The notes under the pieces were generated by a model. It ran no database searches, was not told the origin of the DNA, and was given only the letters and a program-made list of their open reading frames with translations. Position numbers and translations under genes: made by a program. A DNA stretch of 57,210 bases. Source: CAMDWQ01 sp964497635 (GTDB taxonomy: Bacteria; Omnitrophota; Gorgyraeia; 2-02-FULL-51-18). The DNA is taken from NCBI GenBank assembly GCA_964497635.1, contig CAZCDB010000001.1, forward strand, positions 1 through 57,210, given 5' to 3'. Below are positions 9,016 to 18,364 of the stretch, in pieces (the stretch's first letter is position 1; each line of letters begins with the position of its first letter).

Positions 9016-10317
9016 TTGATCAATCGCTACACGCTCCCCGAAATGGGGAAGATCTGGACCGAGGAAAATCGGTTTAGAGTCATGCTCGAAGTCGAAGTCG
9101 CCGCCTGCGAGGCGATGGCCGCGCTGCACCTTATCCCCAAAAAATCCGCCCAAAACATCCGTAAAAAAGCCTCTTTTCAGTTGTCACAAGTCCATAAATA
9201 TGAACAAGTTACAAAGCATGATGTCACCGCATTTTTAAAGAGTATCGCTGATTTTGTCGGACCCGATGCTCGCTTTATTCACAAGGGGTTGACCTCTAGC
9301 GACGTGTTGGATACCGCACTTAGCTTGCAGATTCGGGAAGCGCTGGATCTCTTGGTTGACACGGTGGGTGAATTTACCCTTCTTTTGAAGAAAAAAGCCA
9401 TTCAGTACCAAAACACCCCGATGATGGGCCGCTCGCATGGGGTGCACGCCGAGCCGGTGACCTTGGGTCTTAAATTCCTTCTTTTTTATGATGAATTTCG
9501 CCGCAATCTGACGCGTCTTGAAAATGCCCGCAAAGTCATCTCTTACGGCAAGATTTCCGGGGCTGTGGGTACGTACGCCAACATTGATCCCCGCGTCGAA
9601 GACAAAACTTTGAAAATTTTGAAGCTTGAAACAGCGCCTGTCTCCACTCAAGTTTTACAGCGCGATCGTCATGCGGAAGTTTTGTCGTCTCTTGCGATTT
9701 TAGGCGGCTCCCTTGAAAAACTAGCCACGGAAATCCGTCATTTGCAAAAAACAGAGACATTGGAGCTTGAAGAGCCTTTTGCTGAGGGTCAGACGGGGTC
9801 CAGTGCCATGCCCCACAAGAGAAATCCCGTGAACTGCGAGCGCATCGCGGGCTTGGCACGCCTACTTCGAGCCAACTCCCACGCGGCGGTTGAAAATATC
9901 GCCCTCTGGCATGAGCGCGACATCACCCACTCGTCGGTGGAGCGCATCATTCTCCCAGATTCTTTTATCCTGGCACATTTTATGATGTCCGAGATGAAGG
10001 CGGTCATCAAGGATTTGCATGTCTATCCGCAAAACATGATGGACAATATTTGGAAAACCCGCGGACTTATTTTCTCTCAACGTGCGCTCTTGGCGCTCAT
10101 CGACAAGGGTCTTTCGCGAGAAGCCGCCTATAAAATCATCCAAAAGAACGCGATGCGTGTCTGGAAAGACAAAAACTTGAATCTCAAGGATCTTCTTTTG
10201 GAAGAAAAAGACGTGATGGCTCATTTTTCAAAAAAAGAGATCGAGGCACTTTTTCATCTGGATTATCACTTAAAACACGTGGGAACGATTTTTAAAAGAG
10301 TTCTCAAGCGGAGATAA
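9016..10317 (+). CDS. purB: Adenylosuccinate lyase
   Basis: It cleaves SAICAR to AICAR and adenylosuccinate to AMP, releasing fumarate both times. The 433-residue length is normal. The fumarase/aspartase signature GQTGSSAMPHKRNPVN lies at about 257-273 with the mobile catalytic serine loop, and TSSDVLDT near 93 and GRSHGVHAEP near 138 are the other conserved blocks. The start is TTG at 9016, supported by GGAG at 9007-9010 five bases upstream. It is the first gene of the purine operon, with purS two bases downstream. Confidence 0.96.
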   Translation: MINRYTLPEMGKIWTEENRFRVMLEVEVAACEAMAALHLIPKKSAQNIRKKASFQLSQVHKYEQVTKHDVTAFLKSIADFVGPDARFIHKGLTSSDVLDTALSLQIREALDLLVDTVGEFTLLLKKKAIQYQNTPMMGRSHGVHAEPVTLGLKFLLFYDEFRRNLTRLENARKVISYGKISGAVGTYANIDPRVEDKTLKILKLETAPVSTQVLQRDRHAEVLSSLAILGGSLEKLATEIRHLQKTETLELEEPFAEGQTGSSAMPHKRNPVNCERIAGLARLLRANSHAAVENIALWHERDITHSSVERIILPDSFILAHFMMSEMKAVIKDLHVYPQNMMDNIWKTRGLIFSQRALLALIDKGLSREAAYKIIQKNAMRVWKDKNLNLKDLLLEEKDVMAHFSKKEIEALFHLDYHLKHVGTIFKRVLKRR

Positions 10318-10319
10318 AA

Positions 10320-10559
10320 ATGAAAGCCAAAGTTTACGTCACGTTAAGAAAGTCAGTGTTTGATCCCCAAGGCAAAGCCGTGCAGGGAGCGCTGGCTTCC
10401 ATGGGTTTTAACGACGTCCAAAACGTCCGCATGGGCAAATACATTGAGCTTGAGCTCGGCACCACCGAAAAAGCAAAAGCCGAAGAAAAGATCAAAATAA
10501 TGTGCGAAAAACTTTTAGCTAATACGGTTATTGAGGATTATAGGTACGAACTAAACTAA
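10320..10559 (+). CDS. purS: FGAM synthase subunit PurS
   Basis: The small, structural subunit of the three-part phosphoribosylformylglycinamidine synthase, where it bridges PurQ and PurL. 79 residues, beginning with KVYVTLRKSVFDPQG and containing VQNVRMGKYIEL, both characteristic of the family. The stop abuts the purQ start directly with no spacer. Its presence together with separate purQ and a short purL shows that the Gram-positive/archaeal-style split enzyme is used, not the large single-chain PurL of gamma-proteobacteria. Confidence 0.93.
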   Translation: MKAKVYVTLRKSVFDPQGKAVQGALASMGFNDVQNVRMGKYIELELGTTEKAKAEEKIKIMCEKLLANTVIEDYRYELN

Positions 10560-11222
10560 ATGAAATTTGGCGTTGTTGTTTTCCCAGGATCTAATTGTGA
10601 TTATGACTGCTATCACGTTTTGAAAAACGTGTTGCAGAAGGAGACGGATTTTATCTGGCACAAGGACCGGGATATTTCTAAATATGACTGTATTGTCCTA
10701 CCCGGGGGATTTAGTTACGGGGATTATCTGAGAACAGGCTCGATCGCGCGGTTTTCTCCTGTCATGGAGAGCGTCTACAAGCACGCGGACCGGGGCAAGC
10801 TTGTGATCGGGATTTGTAATGGCTTTCAGATTTTGCTCGAGGCAGGTCTTCTGCCGGGAGCGATGCTACGCAACCGCTCCCTGAAGTTTATCTGCAAATT
10901 TGTCGAGCTTCAGGTTCAAACCACGAACACCCCTTTTACCAAAAAAGCCAAAAAAGGCGAGATTTTAAACATCCCTATTGCGCATGGAGAGGGGAACTAT
11001 TTTGCCGATGAGGCGACGCTCTTTGAGCTTAAACAAAACGACCAGATTGTTGTGAAGTACAAGGAAAACCCCAACGGGTCTTTGGAGGACATCGCCGGCA
11101 TTTGCAACTTTAAGCGCAATGTCTTTGGTCTCATGCCCCATCCCGAGCGTGCCTCTGAAAAAGAGCTGGGCTCAACGGATGGCCTCCGGATTTTTCAGTC
11201 GATCGTGGAGTCGCTCTCATGA
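10560..11222 (+). CDS. purQ: FGAM synthase glutaminase subunit PurQ
   Basis: A class I glutamine amidotransferase that feeds ammonia to PurL. 220 residues. The nucleophile elbow GICNGFQILLEAGLLPG supplies the catalytic Cys, and the His/Glu partners lie in LMPHPERAS near the C-terminus. VVVFPGSNCDYDC at the N-terminus is the usual PurQ opening. The last codons overlap the purL start by four bases (ATGA), implying coupled translation of the complex. Confidence 0.95.
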   Translation: MKFGVVVFPGSNCDYDCYHVLKNVLQKETDFIWHKDRDISKYDCIVLPGGFSYGDYLRTGSIARFSPVMESVYKHADRGKLVIGICNGFQILLEAGLLPGAMLRNRSLKFICKFVELQVQTTNTPFTKKAKKGEILNIPIAHGEGNYFADEATLFELKQNDQIVVKYKENPNGSLEDIAGICNFKRNVFGLMPHPERASEKELGSTDGLRIFQSIVESLS

Positions 11223-13459
11223 GCACCCTAGTGATTGAAATCACTCCCGAAATCATTCAAAAACATGGCATTACACCTTCGGAGTACGAAGAAATCAAAA
11301 AGGTTTTGGGCCGTGCACCCAACCTCACGGAGCTGGGTATTTTTAGCGTCATGTGGAGCGAGCACTGCTCGTACAAAAATTCAAAAAATGTACTGAAGCT
11401 TTTGCCCAAAGATGGTGCGCGGATGCTGGTGAAAGCCGGTGAAGAAAACGCGGGCGTTGTCGATATCGGCGATGGATACGTCATTGCTTTTAAGGTGGAG
11501 TCTCACAATCATCCTTCGGCGATTGAGCCGTTTCAAGGGGCCGCGACGGGGGTGGGTGGGATTTTAAGAGATATTTTTACGATGGGCGCGAGGCCTATTG
11601 TCGCGATGAATTCGCTTCGTTTTGGAAAACTCGCGGATAAAAACGCCAGTGCCGAAGAGCTTACTACCAAGCGGCTTTTTTCAGGGGTGGTTTCGGGGAT
11701 CGCGCACTACGGCAATTGTTTCGGCGTGCCTACCATTGGCGGCGAAGTTTATTTTGACGAAAGTTATGAGGGAAATCCTCTCGTGAATGCGTTTGCTCTG
11801 GGGCTTGCCAAGCGCGAAGAGATTGTCAAAGCCAAAGCTGAGGGCGTGGGAAATCCTGTCTTTTATCTGGGTGCCTCCACCGGCCGCGATGGCATGGGCG
11901 GCGCTAGCTTTGCCTCCAAAGATCTCACTGAAGAGTCGGAGAAAGACCGCCCGGCAGTGCAAGTCGGCGACCCCTTTATGGAAAAACTTCTTCTGGAAGC
12001 GGTCTTAGAGCTTTTGAAGTCTGGTTCTGTTGTGGGAATTCAGGATATGGGCGCGGCGGGACTGACCTGCTCGACTTGTGAGACCGCTTCCCGTGGAAGT
12101 ACCGGCATTGAGATTGATGTCGCCAAAGTTCCTCAACGTGAAGCGGGTATGGTGCCGTATGAGATCATGCTCTCGGAGTCCCAAGAGCGGATGCTTGTGA
12201 TCATCCAAAAAGGCAAAGAACACATTGCTAAGCGGATTTTTGATAAGTGGGATCTTCACGCGGAAGAGATTGGTTTTGTCACTGGGGATGGCCTCATGCG
12301 CGTCAAAGAAAACGGCGTCACCGTGGCCGAGATTCCCGCCAAGCGCCTGGCGGATGACGCGCCGCTTTACACACGCGAGGAAAGAGAGCCCGCTTACTAT
12401 AAAAAATCTCAAAGTTTTGACCCCAAGAGCCTTGGAAGTGCCGGGGATCTTAACGCTGTTCTTTTAAAAATTTTAGATTCACCTACCGTCGCGAGTAAGC
12501 AGTGGGTGTACGAGCAGTACGACCACATGGTGCGTACCAACACGACGGTTCTTCCGGGTTCGGACGCCTCGGTAGTTCGCGTCAAGGGTACGGATAAGTC
12601 GATCGCTATCTCGCTGGATTGCAACTCAACTTACTGTTATCTAGATCCTTACGAGGGTGGAAAAATTGTCGTGGCAGAGTCCGCGCGCAATGTTGTGTGT
12701 TCCGGGGCCCGACCCCTTTCTATCACCAACTGTCTTAACTTTGGAAATCCCCACAACCCTGAGATTTTCTGGCAGCTTAAAAAATCCATCGAAGGGATGC
12801 GGGATGCCTGCCTTGCTTTTGACACACCGGTTTCCGGGGGTAACGTTTCTCTCTACAATCAGAACCCACGAGGGGCCGTCGATCCAACCCCGGTGGTTGG
12901 GATGGTTGGGCTTCTGGAAGGTCGTGAACCGATGACCTCTCATTTTAAAAATGAAGGCGACGTGATCATTCTTTTGGGCAAAACAAAAGAAGAGTTGGGC
13001 GGTTCTGAGTTTTTGAAAACCATTTTCAATGTGAAGTCTGGAAAAACCCCTTCTTTAGATCTTAAAGAAGCCAAAACTTTAATTGATCTCATGCTGGATC
13101 TCTCAGAGAAAAAACTTTTGCAGTCGGCTCATGACTGTGCCGAGGGGGGGCTTGCGGTGGCGCTGGCCGAGTCTTGTATCACTTCTCAAGGAAAAGAAAT
13201 CGGGGCGGTGGTGGAAGTCGCCGCGGATGGGATTTCCAAAGAAGCGCTTCTTTTTGGCGAGACGCAGTCGCGCATTGTCCTCTCGGTCAAACCGGAGCAG
13301 TTGGCACAGGCCGAGGCCTGCATCCAGAAATTTTCTTATCCGTACCAAGTGATCGGTAAAGTCAAAGGACGTGATTTAAAAATCAACGATTGTCTTCAAG
13401 TGGCTGTGCCGGTACTAAGTCACACTTGGAGAAATGCAATCTCAAGAAGGATGGCCTGA
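11219..13459 (+). CDS. purL: FGAM synthase large subunit PurL (short form)
   Basis: The ATP-dependent synthetase that converts FGAR plus ammonia to FGAM. The 746 residues match the short PurL that works with PurS and PurQ. MWSEHCSYKNSK near residue 44 and VESHNHPSAIEPFQGAAT near 91 carry the ATP/substrate-binding His and Glu residues; GIQDMGAAGLTCS near 276 marks the glycine-rich part of the first half. The second half repeats the AIRS fold (SGGNVSLYNQ). The ATG overlaps the purQ stop. It is followed within three bases by a small unknown gene. Confidence 0.96.
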   Translation: MSTLVIEITPEIIQKHGITPSEYEEIKKVLGRAPNLTELGIFSVMWSEHCSYKNSKNVLKLLPKDGARMLVKAGEENAGVVDIGDGYVIAFKVESHNHPSAIEPFQGAATGVGGILRDIFTMGARPIVAMNSLRFGKLADKNASAEELTTKRLFSGVVSGIAHYGNCFGVPTIGGEVYFDESYEGNPLVNAFALGLAKREEIVKAKAEGVGNPVFYLGASTGRDGMGGASFASKDLTEESEKDRPAVQVGDPFMEKLLLEAVLELLKSGSVVGIQDMGAAGLTCSTCETASRGSTGIEIDVAKVPQREAGMVPYEIMLSESQERMLVIIQKGKEHIAKRIFDKWDLHAEEIGFVTGDGLMRVKENGVTVAEIPAKRLADDAPLYTREEREPAYYKKSQSFDPKSLGSAGDLNAVLLKILDSPTVASKQWVYEQYDHMVRTNTTVLPGSDASVVRVKGTDKSIAISLDCNSTYCYLDPYEGGKIVVAESARNVVCSGARPLSITNCLNFGNPHNPEIFWQLKKSIEGMRDACLAFDTPVSGGNVSLYNQNPRGAVDPTPVVGMVGLLEGREPMTSHFKNEGDVIILLGKTKEELGGSEFLKTIFNVKSGKTPSLDLKEAKTLIDLMLDLSEKKLLQSAHDCAEGGLAVALAESCITSQGKEIGAVVEVAADGISKEALLFGETQSRIVLSVKPEQLAQAEACIQKFSYPYQVIGKVKGRDLKINDCLQVAVPVLSHTWRNAISRRMA

Positions 13460-13462
13460 CCC

Positions 13463-13717
13463 ATGAAAGAAATCATTCAGTCGCTAGAAAAAATATCAAA
13501 GCTGGCGGCGGCGCAGGCAGCCGATGTCAAAGAGCTTGAAAAGGCCATCAGCGCGGCGCGTGATGCCATCAAAAAAAACGAAAAAGATTCAAGACTTGAA
13601 ACCCTCGATGGCGAGTTGTCCATATGGCAGTCCAAATTATCAGTGATCGTTAAAGAACCTATTGGCCGGCAGGGGATATCCAAACACTGCTTACACTGGG
13701 TCGGAAAACTAAAATAA
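13463..13717 (+). CDS. Small helical protein of unknown function between purL and purF
   Basis: 84 residues that I do not recognise. The first 60 or so are charged and helix-forming with a heptad-like pattern (Lys-Glu-rich, with Leu/Ile/Ala spacing), suggesting a short coiled coil. The tail holds one Cys, one His and one Trp (SKHCLHWVGK). It starts three bases after the purL stop, and its TAA shares one base with the purF ATG (TAATG), so it is translated as part of the operon. It could be a small partner of FGAM synthase or PurF, but that is a guess from position only. The tight overlaps argue that it is a real gene. Confidence 0.7.
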   Translation: MKEIIQSLEKISKLAAAQAADVKELEKAISAARDAIKKNEKDSRLETLDGELSIWQSKLSVIVKEPIGRQGISKHCLHWVGKLK

Positions 13718-15111
13718 TGGATGAATTAAAAGATAAGTGCGGAGTGTTTGGAGTTTTTGGACACACGGACGCGGCGTATTTGGCGTACCTAGGGCTTTAC
13801 GCGCTCCAGCACCGGGGGGAGGAATCTGCCGGGATTGTGACTTCCAACGGTCGTAAAATGGCCGCTCATCTGGGCATGGGTCATGTGCAGGATATTTTTG
13901 ATGGGAATCAACTAGAGAGGCTTCCGGGGGATCGTGCGATCGGGCATGTTCGCTACTCCACGACAGGCTCTAGCAATATTAAAAATGCCCAACCGATTTT
14001 AGTCGACTATTCCCGCGGGGAAGTGGCCATCGGGCACAACGGAAATCTGGTCAACGCCAATATTTTGCGTGCCGAGCTTGAAGCCCATGGGTCTATTTTT
14101 CAGACGACCACCGATAGCGAGATTATTATTCATCTGATGGCAAGGCCTCAGCATCGCAATGTTAAAGAAGGGGTCATGGATGCCCTTTCACGTGTCAAAG
14201 GGGCTTATTCGGTTGTGATTTTGACCAATGATATGTTGATCGCAGCCAGAGACCCTCAAGGGTTTCGCCCTTTATGGCTTGGGAAGCTGGGGAATGCTTG
14301 GGTGGTGTCCAGCGAGACTTGCGCGTTTGACATCATGGACGCGACAGCGGTGCGGGAAGTGGCTCCGGGGGAGGCTGTGTTTATTACGGCGCAAGGACTG
14401 ACTTCTGAAAAAATAGAGTCGGAAGGGGCCAAGCATGCACATTGTATTTTTGAGCACGTGTATTTTTCAAGACCGGATTCTAAAATTTTTGGTGAGAGTG
14501 TGCATCTAGTTCGGCAGAAGTTTGGCCGCCGCCTAGCCCAAGAATCCCACGTGGATGCCGATATTGTGGTGCCGGTGCCGGATTCGGGAAACTCCGCAGC
14601 TCTTGGATACTCACAAGAGTCTGGGATTCCATTGGAAACAGCGATTATCCGCAATCATTATGTGGGTCGCACCTTCATCCAACCAACTCAAGGGATGCGC
14701 GACTTTAAAGTCCGCGTCAAATTTAATCTAATTCGTGAAGTTTTAAAAGATAAGCGCATCGTGGTGGTCGATGACTCGATTGTGCGTGGGACCACTTCCA
14801 AGATGCGTGTTAAAAGCCTGCGGCTAGCGGGAGCCAAGGAAGTGCATTTGAGGATCAGCTGTCCGCCGCATCGTTTTCCTTGCGCGTACGGGATTGATTT
14901 TCCGACGAAGGAAGAGTTGATTTCTAATAAGTATTCCAAGGAAGAAATTTGCAAGTATTTGGAGTGTGATTCGGTGGAGTATTTATCCTTGGATGGGATG
15001 CTCTCGTGTGTGAGCTATCCCAAGGAGAGTTATTGCACGGCTTGCTGGAGCGGAAATTATCCCGTTCCTTTTGAAGCAGTGGACAAATTTCATGCGGAGA
15101 AATGTCGATGA
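13717..15111 (+). CDS. purF: Amidophosphoribosyltransferase, iron-sulfur type
   Basis: It performs the committed step of purine synthesis, PRPP plus glutamine to phosphoribosylamine. 464 residues. Cys8 follows a seven-residue propeptide and should become the N-terminal nucleophile after cleavage. The PRPP loop VVVDDSIVRGTTSK is at about 348-361. Cys243, Cys389, Cys440 and Cys443 lie at nearly the spacing of the [4Fe-4S] ligands of the Bacillus enzyme, so this is the oxygen-sensitive class with a cluster. The ATG shares a base with the preceding stop. Confidence 0.96.
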   Translation: MDELKDKCGVFGVFGHTDAAYLAYLGLYALQHRGEESAGIVTSNGRKMAAHLGMGHVQDIFDGNQLERLPGDRAIGHVRYSTTGSSNIKNAQPILVDYSRGEVAIGHNGNLVNANILRAELEAHGSIFQTTTDSEIIIHLMARPQHRNVKEGVMDALSRVKGAYSVVILTNDMLIAARDPQGFRPLWLGKLGNAWVVSSETCAFDIMDATAVREVAPGEAVFITAQGLTSEKIESEGAKHAHCIFEHVYFSRPDSKIFGESVHLVRQKFGRRLAQESHVDADIVVPVPDSGNSAALGYSQESGIPLETAIIRNHYVGRTFIQPTQGMRDFKVRVKFNLIREVLKDKRIVVVDDSIVRGTTSKMRVKSLRLAGAKEVHLRISCPPHRFPCAYGIDFPTKEELISNKYSKEEICKYLECDSVEYLSLDGMLSCVSYPKESYCTACWSGNYPVPFEAVDKFHAEKCR

Positions 15112-16115
15112 AAGTTTCTAAAAAGAAAAGTGTGAGTTACAAAAACTCAGGAGTGGATATTGACCGGGCCGATGATTTTATCGAAGCGATCAAGCCGCTG
15201 GCCAAGTCAACGCGTCGTCCGGAAGTCATGGGTGGTATCGGCGGGTTTGGCGCGCTTTGTCGTTTTCCCTCCAAATACAAAAAGCCGATCATGGTCAGCT
15301 CCACGGATGGAGTGGGTACCAAGCTTAAAGCTGCCCAACAGGTGGGAATTGTTGAGGGGTTGGGGATTGATCTGGTCGCCATGAACGTCAATGATATTTT
15401 GACGATGGGGGCTGAGCCTTTATTTTTTCTCGATTATTTTGCGGTGGGCAAAATTGATGTCCAAATGATGAAATCAATTGTGACAGGGATCGCCGAGGGT
15501 TGCCGTCAGGCGGGTTGTGCGCTCATCGGGGGTGAAACCGCTGAAATGCCAGGACTTTATAAGGTGGGAGATTTTGATCTAGCTGGGTTTACCGTCGGCG
15601 TGGTCGAAGAATCCAAAATCATTGATGGAAGCAAGGTCGAGAGCGGGCAGGTGATCATCGGGCTTGCCTCCAGCGGAGTGCATTCCAACGGGTTTTCTCT
15701 GGTCCGAAAAGTTCTGAAAGAAGATTTTATCAAGCAGCACGCGGCGGAGATTGTAAAGCCTACCAAGATTTATGTAAAACCCATCCTGTCTTTGATTGAG
15801 AAGGAGCCCGTTTTTGCGATGGCGCATATTACAGGGGGTGGGTTTTTTGACAATATCCCACGAGTGCTTCCCAAGGGTTGTGGCGCTAAGATCCATATGG
15901 GCAGCTGGCCTATCCCGCGGGTTTTCCGCTGGATACAGGAAGCGGGAAATGTCGAGGCGCGCGAGATGTACCGGACATTTAATATGGGCGTCGGGTTTAT
16001 TTTGGTCACACCCAAGGAAAACGCCGTGAAAGTGATTTCTCATTTAGCAACATTTAAACAGCATGCCTGGATTGTGGGAGAAATCATCAAAGGCGAAGGG
16101 GTGATGGTCCAATGA
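15108..16115 (+). CDS. purM: AIR synthetase (FGAM cyclo-ligase)
   Basis: It closes the imidazole ring, FGAM to AIR, using ATP. About 335 residues, normal for PurM; GGIGGFGALCRFP, SSTDGVGTKL and GGETAEMPGLY are family blocks. Two start codons are close together, at 15102 and 15108. GGAGA at 15096-15100 leaves one base to the first but seven to the second, and 15108 gives the usual ATGA overlap with the purF stop, so I take 15108. The end overlaps purD by four bases. Confidence 0.95.
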   Translation: MKVSKKKSVSYKNSGVDIDRADDFIEAIKPLAKSTRRPEVMGGIGGFGALCRFPSKYKKPIMVSSTDGVGTKLKAAQQVGIVEGLGIDLVAMNVNDILTMGAEPLFFLDYFAVGKIDVQMMKSIVTGIAEGCRQAGCALIGGETAEMPGLYKVGDFDLAGFTVGVVEESKIIDGSKVESGQVIIGLASSGVHSNGFSLVRKVLKEDFIKQHAAEIVKPTKIYVKPILSLIEKEPVFAMAHITGGGFFDNIPRVLPKGCGAKIHMGSWPIPRVFRWIQEAGNVEAREMYRTFNMGVGFILVTPKENAVKVISHLATFKQHAWIVGEIIKGEGVMVQ

Positions 16116-17389
16116 AAGTCCTAGTCATTGGTAATGGTGGAAGAGAGCATGCGATTTGTTGGAAGCTTTCTCAGAGTCCGAAGCTGACGAAGCTTTACGC
16201 CGCCCCTGGAAACGCGGGGATCGCTGAGGTCGCACAATTGGTGGATATTCCCGCCAAAGATCAAGAGGCGCTTCTGAAATTTGTCAAAAAAGAGGAAATT
16301 GGTCTGGTGGTGGTGGGCCCTGAGGCACCTTTGGTGGACGGGATTGTGGATCGTTTTGAAAAAGAGGGCGTGAAGATTTTTGGACCTAGTCAGTACTGCG
16401 CGCAGCTGGAGGGCTCTAAAGTTTTTTCCAAAGAAATGATGAAAAAGCTCGGGATTCCTACGGCGGATTTTGAAGTTTTTAGCTCGGCTGAGAAAGCCAT
16501 GGATCATGTGGCCAAGCAGGGCGTTCCCATCGTGATCAAGGTGGATGGATTGGCGGGGGGGAAAGGTGTGGTCGTTGCCACGTCCATGCCCAAGGCCATG
16601 GAAGCCATCCACTTGCATATGGTCAAAAAGGTTTTTGGTAAGGCCGGGGAAAAAGTCATCTTAGAAGAGTGTCTTTCGGGGGAGGAGGCTTCGATCATTG
16701 CGGTGACTGATGGCACGACGGTGCATCTTTTGGCTTCCAGCCAAGATCATAAAAGACTCTACGACGGCGATCATGGCCCCAATACCGGCGGGATGGGAGC
16801 TTACTCTCCAGCACCGGTGGTGACCGACGAAGTGGAGAAAGAAATTTTGAAAAAAGTTTTTATGCCGATCGTGAGTGAATTTAAGGCGTTGGGGCATCCT
16901 TACAAAGGTTTTCTTTACGCGGGGATTATGCTCACGCCCAAGGGTTTTCGGGTTTTAGAATTTAACACGCGTTTAGGTGACCCTGAGACACAGGCGATTT
17001 TACCCCGTCTTAAAAATGATTTACTTGAGATTATCCTGGCAACGGTTGAGGAGAGGCTTTACGCGACAAAGCTTGAGTGGAAAGATGAAGAGTGTGTTTG
17101 CGTGGTGCTGGCCTCTGAGGGGTATCCTGAGAACTATGAAGTGGGCAGAAAAATCGCGGGAATATCCATCGCCCGGGAAGACCGGGATGTGCATGTGTTT
17201 CACGCGGGGACGCGTCGTGAAAATGGCGACCTTTTGACTGCGGGAGGCCGTGTGCTAAACGTGGTGGGTTGTGGGAGAACTTTTTTTGAAGCTTTGTCCA
17301 AAACCTACAATGCAGTCGAGAAGATTTTTTTTGATAAGATGGTTTATCGTAAAGATATCGGGCATCGGGCTGCCCGAGTTTTGAAATAA
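16112..17389 (+). CDS. purD: Phosphoribosylamine-glycine ligase
   Basis: An ATP-grasp enzyme that joins phosphoribosylamine and glycine to GAR. 425 residues. VIGNGGREHAICWKL opens the protein, KVDGLAGGKGVVVA near 143 is the ATP-grasp lid and DHGPNTGGMGAYSP near 218 is the family signature. The ATG overlaps the purM stop. A 13-base gap with a strong Shine-Dalgarno sequence separates it from purE. Confidence 0.96.
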   Translation: MKVLVIGNGGREHAICWKLSQSPKLTKLYAAPGNAGIAEVAQLVDIPAKDQEALLKFVKKEEIGLVVVGPEAPLVDGIVDRFEKEGVKIFGPSQYCAQLEGSKVFSKEMMKKLGIPTADFEVFSSAEKAMDHVAKQGVPIVIKVDGLAGGKGVVVATSMPKAMEAIHLHMVKKVFGKAGEKVILEECLSGEEASIIAVTDGTTVHLLASSQDHKRLYDGDHGPNTGGMGAYSPAPVVTDEVEKEILKKVFMPIVSEFKALGHPYKGFLYAGIMLTPKGFRVLEFNTRLGDPETQAILPRLKNDLLEIILATVEERLYATKLEWKDEECVCVVLASEGYPENYEVGRKIAGISIAREDRDVHVFHAGTRRENGDLLTAGGRVLNVVGCGRTFFEALSKTYNAVEKIFFDKMVYRKDIGHRAARVLK

Positions 17390-17402
17390 CAGGAGGATTT
17401 CA

Positions 17403-17888
17403 ATGAAGCCAAGAGTGGCAATTATGATGGGAAGTGATTCGGATGCGGAAACACTCAAACCTTGTGGGGAAGTCTTGCGGGAATTTGGAGTGCCTTTTGT
17501 GGCGCGAGTATTGTCGGCTCACCGGACACCCCGTCAGGCGGTGGAGTTTGCCGAAGCGGCTAAAGGAGAAGGGATTGAAGTAATTATCTGCGCGGCGGGT
17601 GGTGCGGCGCATTTGGCCGGTGTTGTCGCAGCGCACACAGAGCTACCGGTGATCGGTATTCCTGTGGTTACGGATTTTATGGGGGGCTTGGATTCGCTCT
17701 TGGCAACGGTTCAGATGCCGGCCGGGACGCCGGTGGCGACGGTGGGAGCTCATTCAGGTGGAGTTCGTAATGCCGCATTTCTTGCGATCCGCATGATGGC
17801 GATGAAAGACGCCTCGCTTGAGAAGGCGCTGGTGGAGTACAAACAAAAGAACGTCGAAAAGATTCTTAAAAAAACAGTCAATCTGTGA
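17403..17888 (+). CDS. purE: N5-carboxyaminoimidazole ribonucleotide mutase (PurE class I)
   Basis: It moves the carboxyl group to make CAIR. 161 residues. MMGSDSDAETL and VLSAHRTPRQ hold the active-site Ser, Asp and His; the SAHRTP form is typical of class I, which works with PurK. No purK is in this window. AGGAGG at 17391-17396, six bases before the ATG, is among the strongest ribosome-binding sites in the region. The TGA overlaps the next gene's GTG by four bases. Confidence 0.95.
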   Translation: MKPRVAIMMGSDSDAETLKPCGEVLREFGVPFVARVLSAHRTPRQAVEFAEAAKGEGIEVIICAAGGAAHLAGVVAAHTELPVIGIPVVTDFMGGLDSLLATVQMPAGTPVATVGAHSGGVRNAAFLAIRMMAMKDASLEKALVEYKQKNVEKILKKTVNL

Positions 17889-18346
17889 CACAAAACATTC
17901 TTTTTGTCTGCACGGGAAATAGCTGCCGCTCGGTGATGGCGGAGGGACTGTTTAAAAAAGCGATGCAGTCGCGGCAAAAAGATTTTGTGGTGGGTTCTGC
18001 TGGTGTGGCGGCTCCGGACGGCATGGCCTCGACCCAGGAGACAATCCGCGCGATGAAGCGGGCCGGGGTGGATATGTCAGGTCATCGGAGTCGACGTCTT
18101 ACCCAGAGCTTGGTGGAGACGGCCGATAAGATTTACGTGATGGAAAAGTTTCATGAGCTCTTGATTTTAAATAGCTGGCCGCAGGCCAAGAATAAAGTGC
18201 ACCTTTTAATGGAGTACTCTCCGGAGCGGATCCCCGGAATGGAGCCAGACGATGTGCCGGACCCTATCCAGACTTCCGATGAATATTATGGACAGATTTT
18301 GAAGGTTGTTGAAGGTTGCATCGAAAATATTGTTAAGACGTTATAA
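17885..18346 (+). CDS. Low-molecular-weight protein phosphatase (YwlE-like)
   Basis: 153 residues. The P-loop CTGNSCRSVMAEG at residues 9-21 gives the nucleophilic Cys9 and Arg15, and DVPDP near residue 125 supplies the general acid Asp. The extra redox cysteines of arsenate reductases are missing from the middle of the chain, so phosphatase is favoured. The order phosphatase-rpiB-glyA matches ywlE-rpiB-glyA of Bacillus-type genomes, where YwlE removes phosphate from arginine. YwlE has Thr in the P-loop where this protein has Ser, so specificity for phospho-Tyr or phospho-Arg stays open. GTG start inside the purE stop. Confidence 0.85.
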   Translation: MTQNILFVCTGNSCRSVMAEGLFKKAMQSRQKDFVVGSAGVAAPDGMASTQETIRAMKRAGVDMSGHRSRRLTQSLVETADKIYVMEKFHELLILNSWPQAKNKVHLLMEYSPERIPGMEPDDVPDPIQTSDEYYGQILKVVEGCIENIVKTL

Positions 18347-18364
18347 GAATAACCCGGAGGAATT

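Noticed and set aside
12005..12943. Antisense frames of 100 to 135 residues in purL
   Set aside because: Complete shadow of a well-conserved enzyme gene; composition is that of a reverse translation.
17885..18346. Arsenate reductase
   Set aside because: The P-loop is compatible, but the extra redox cysteines of thioredoxin-linked ArsC are missing and no ars genes are nearby.
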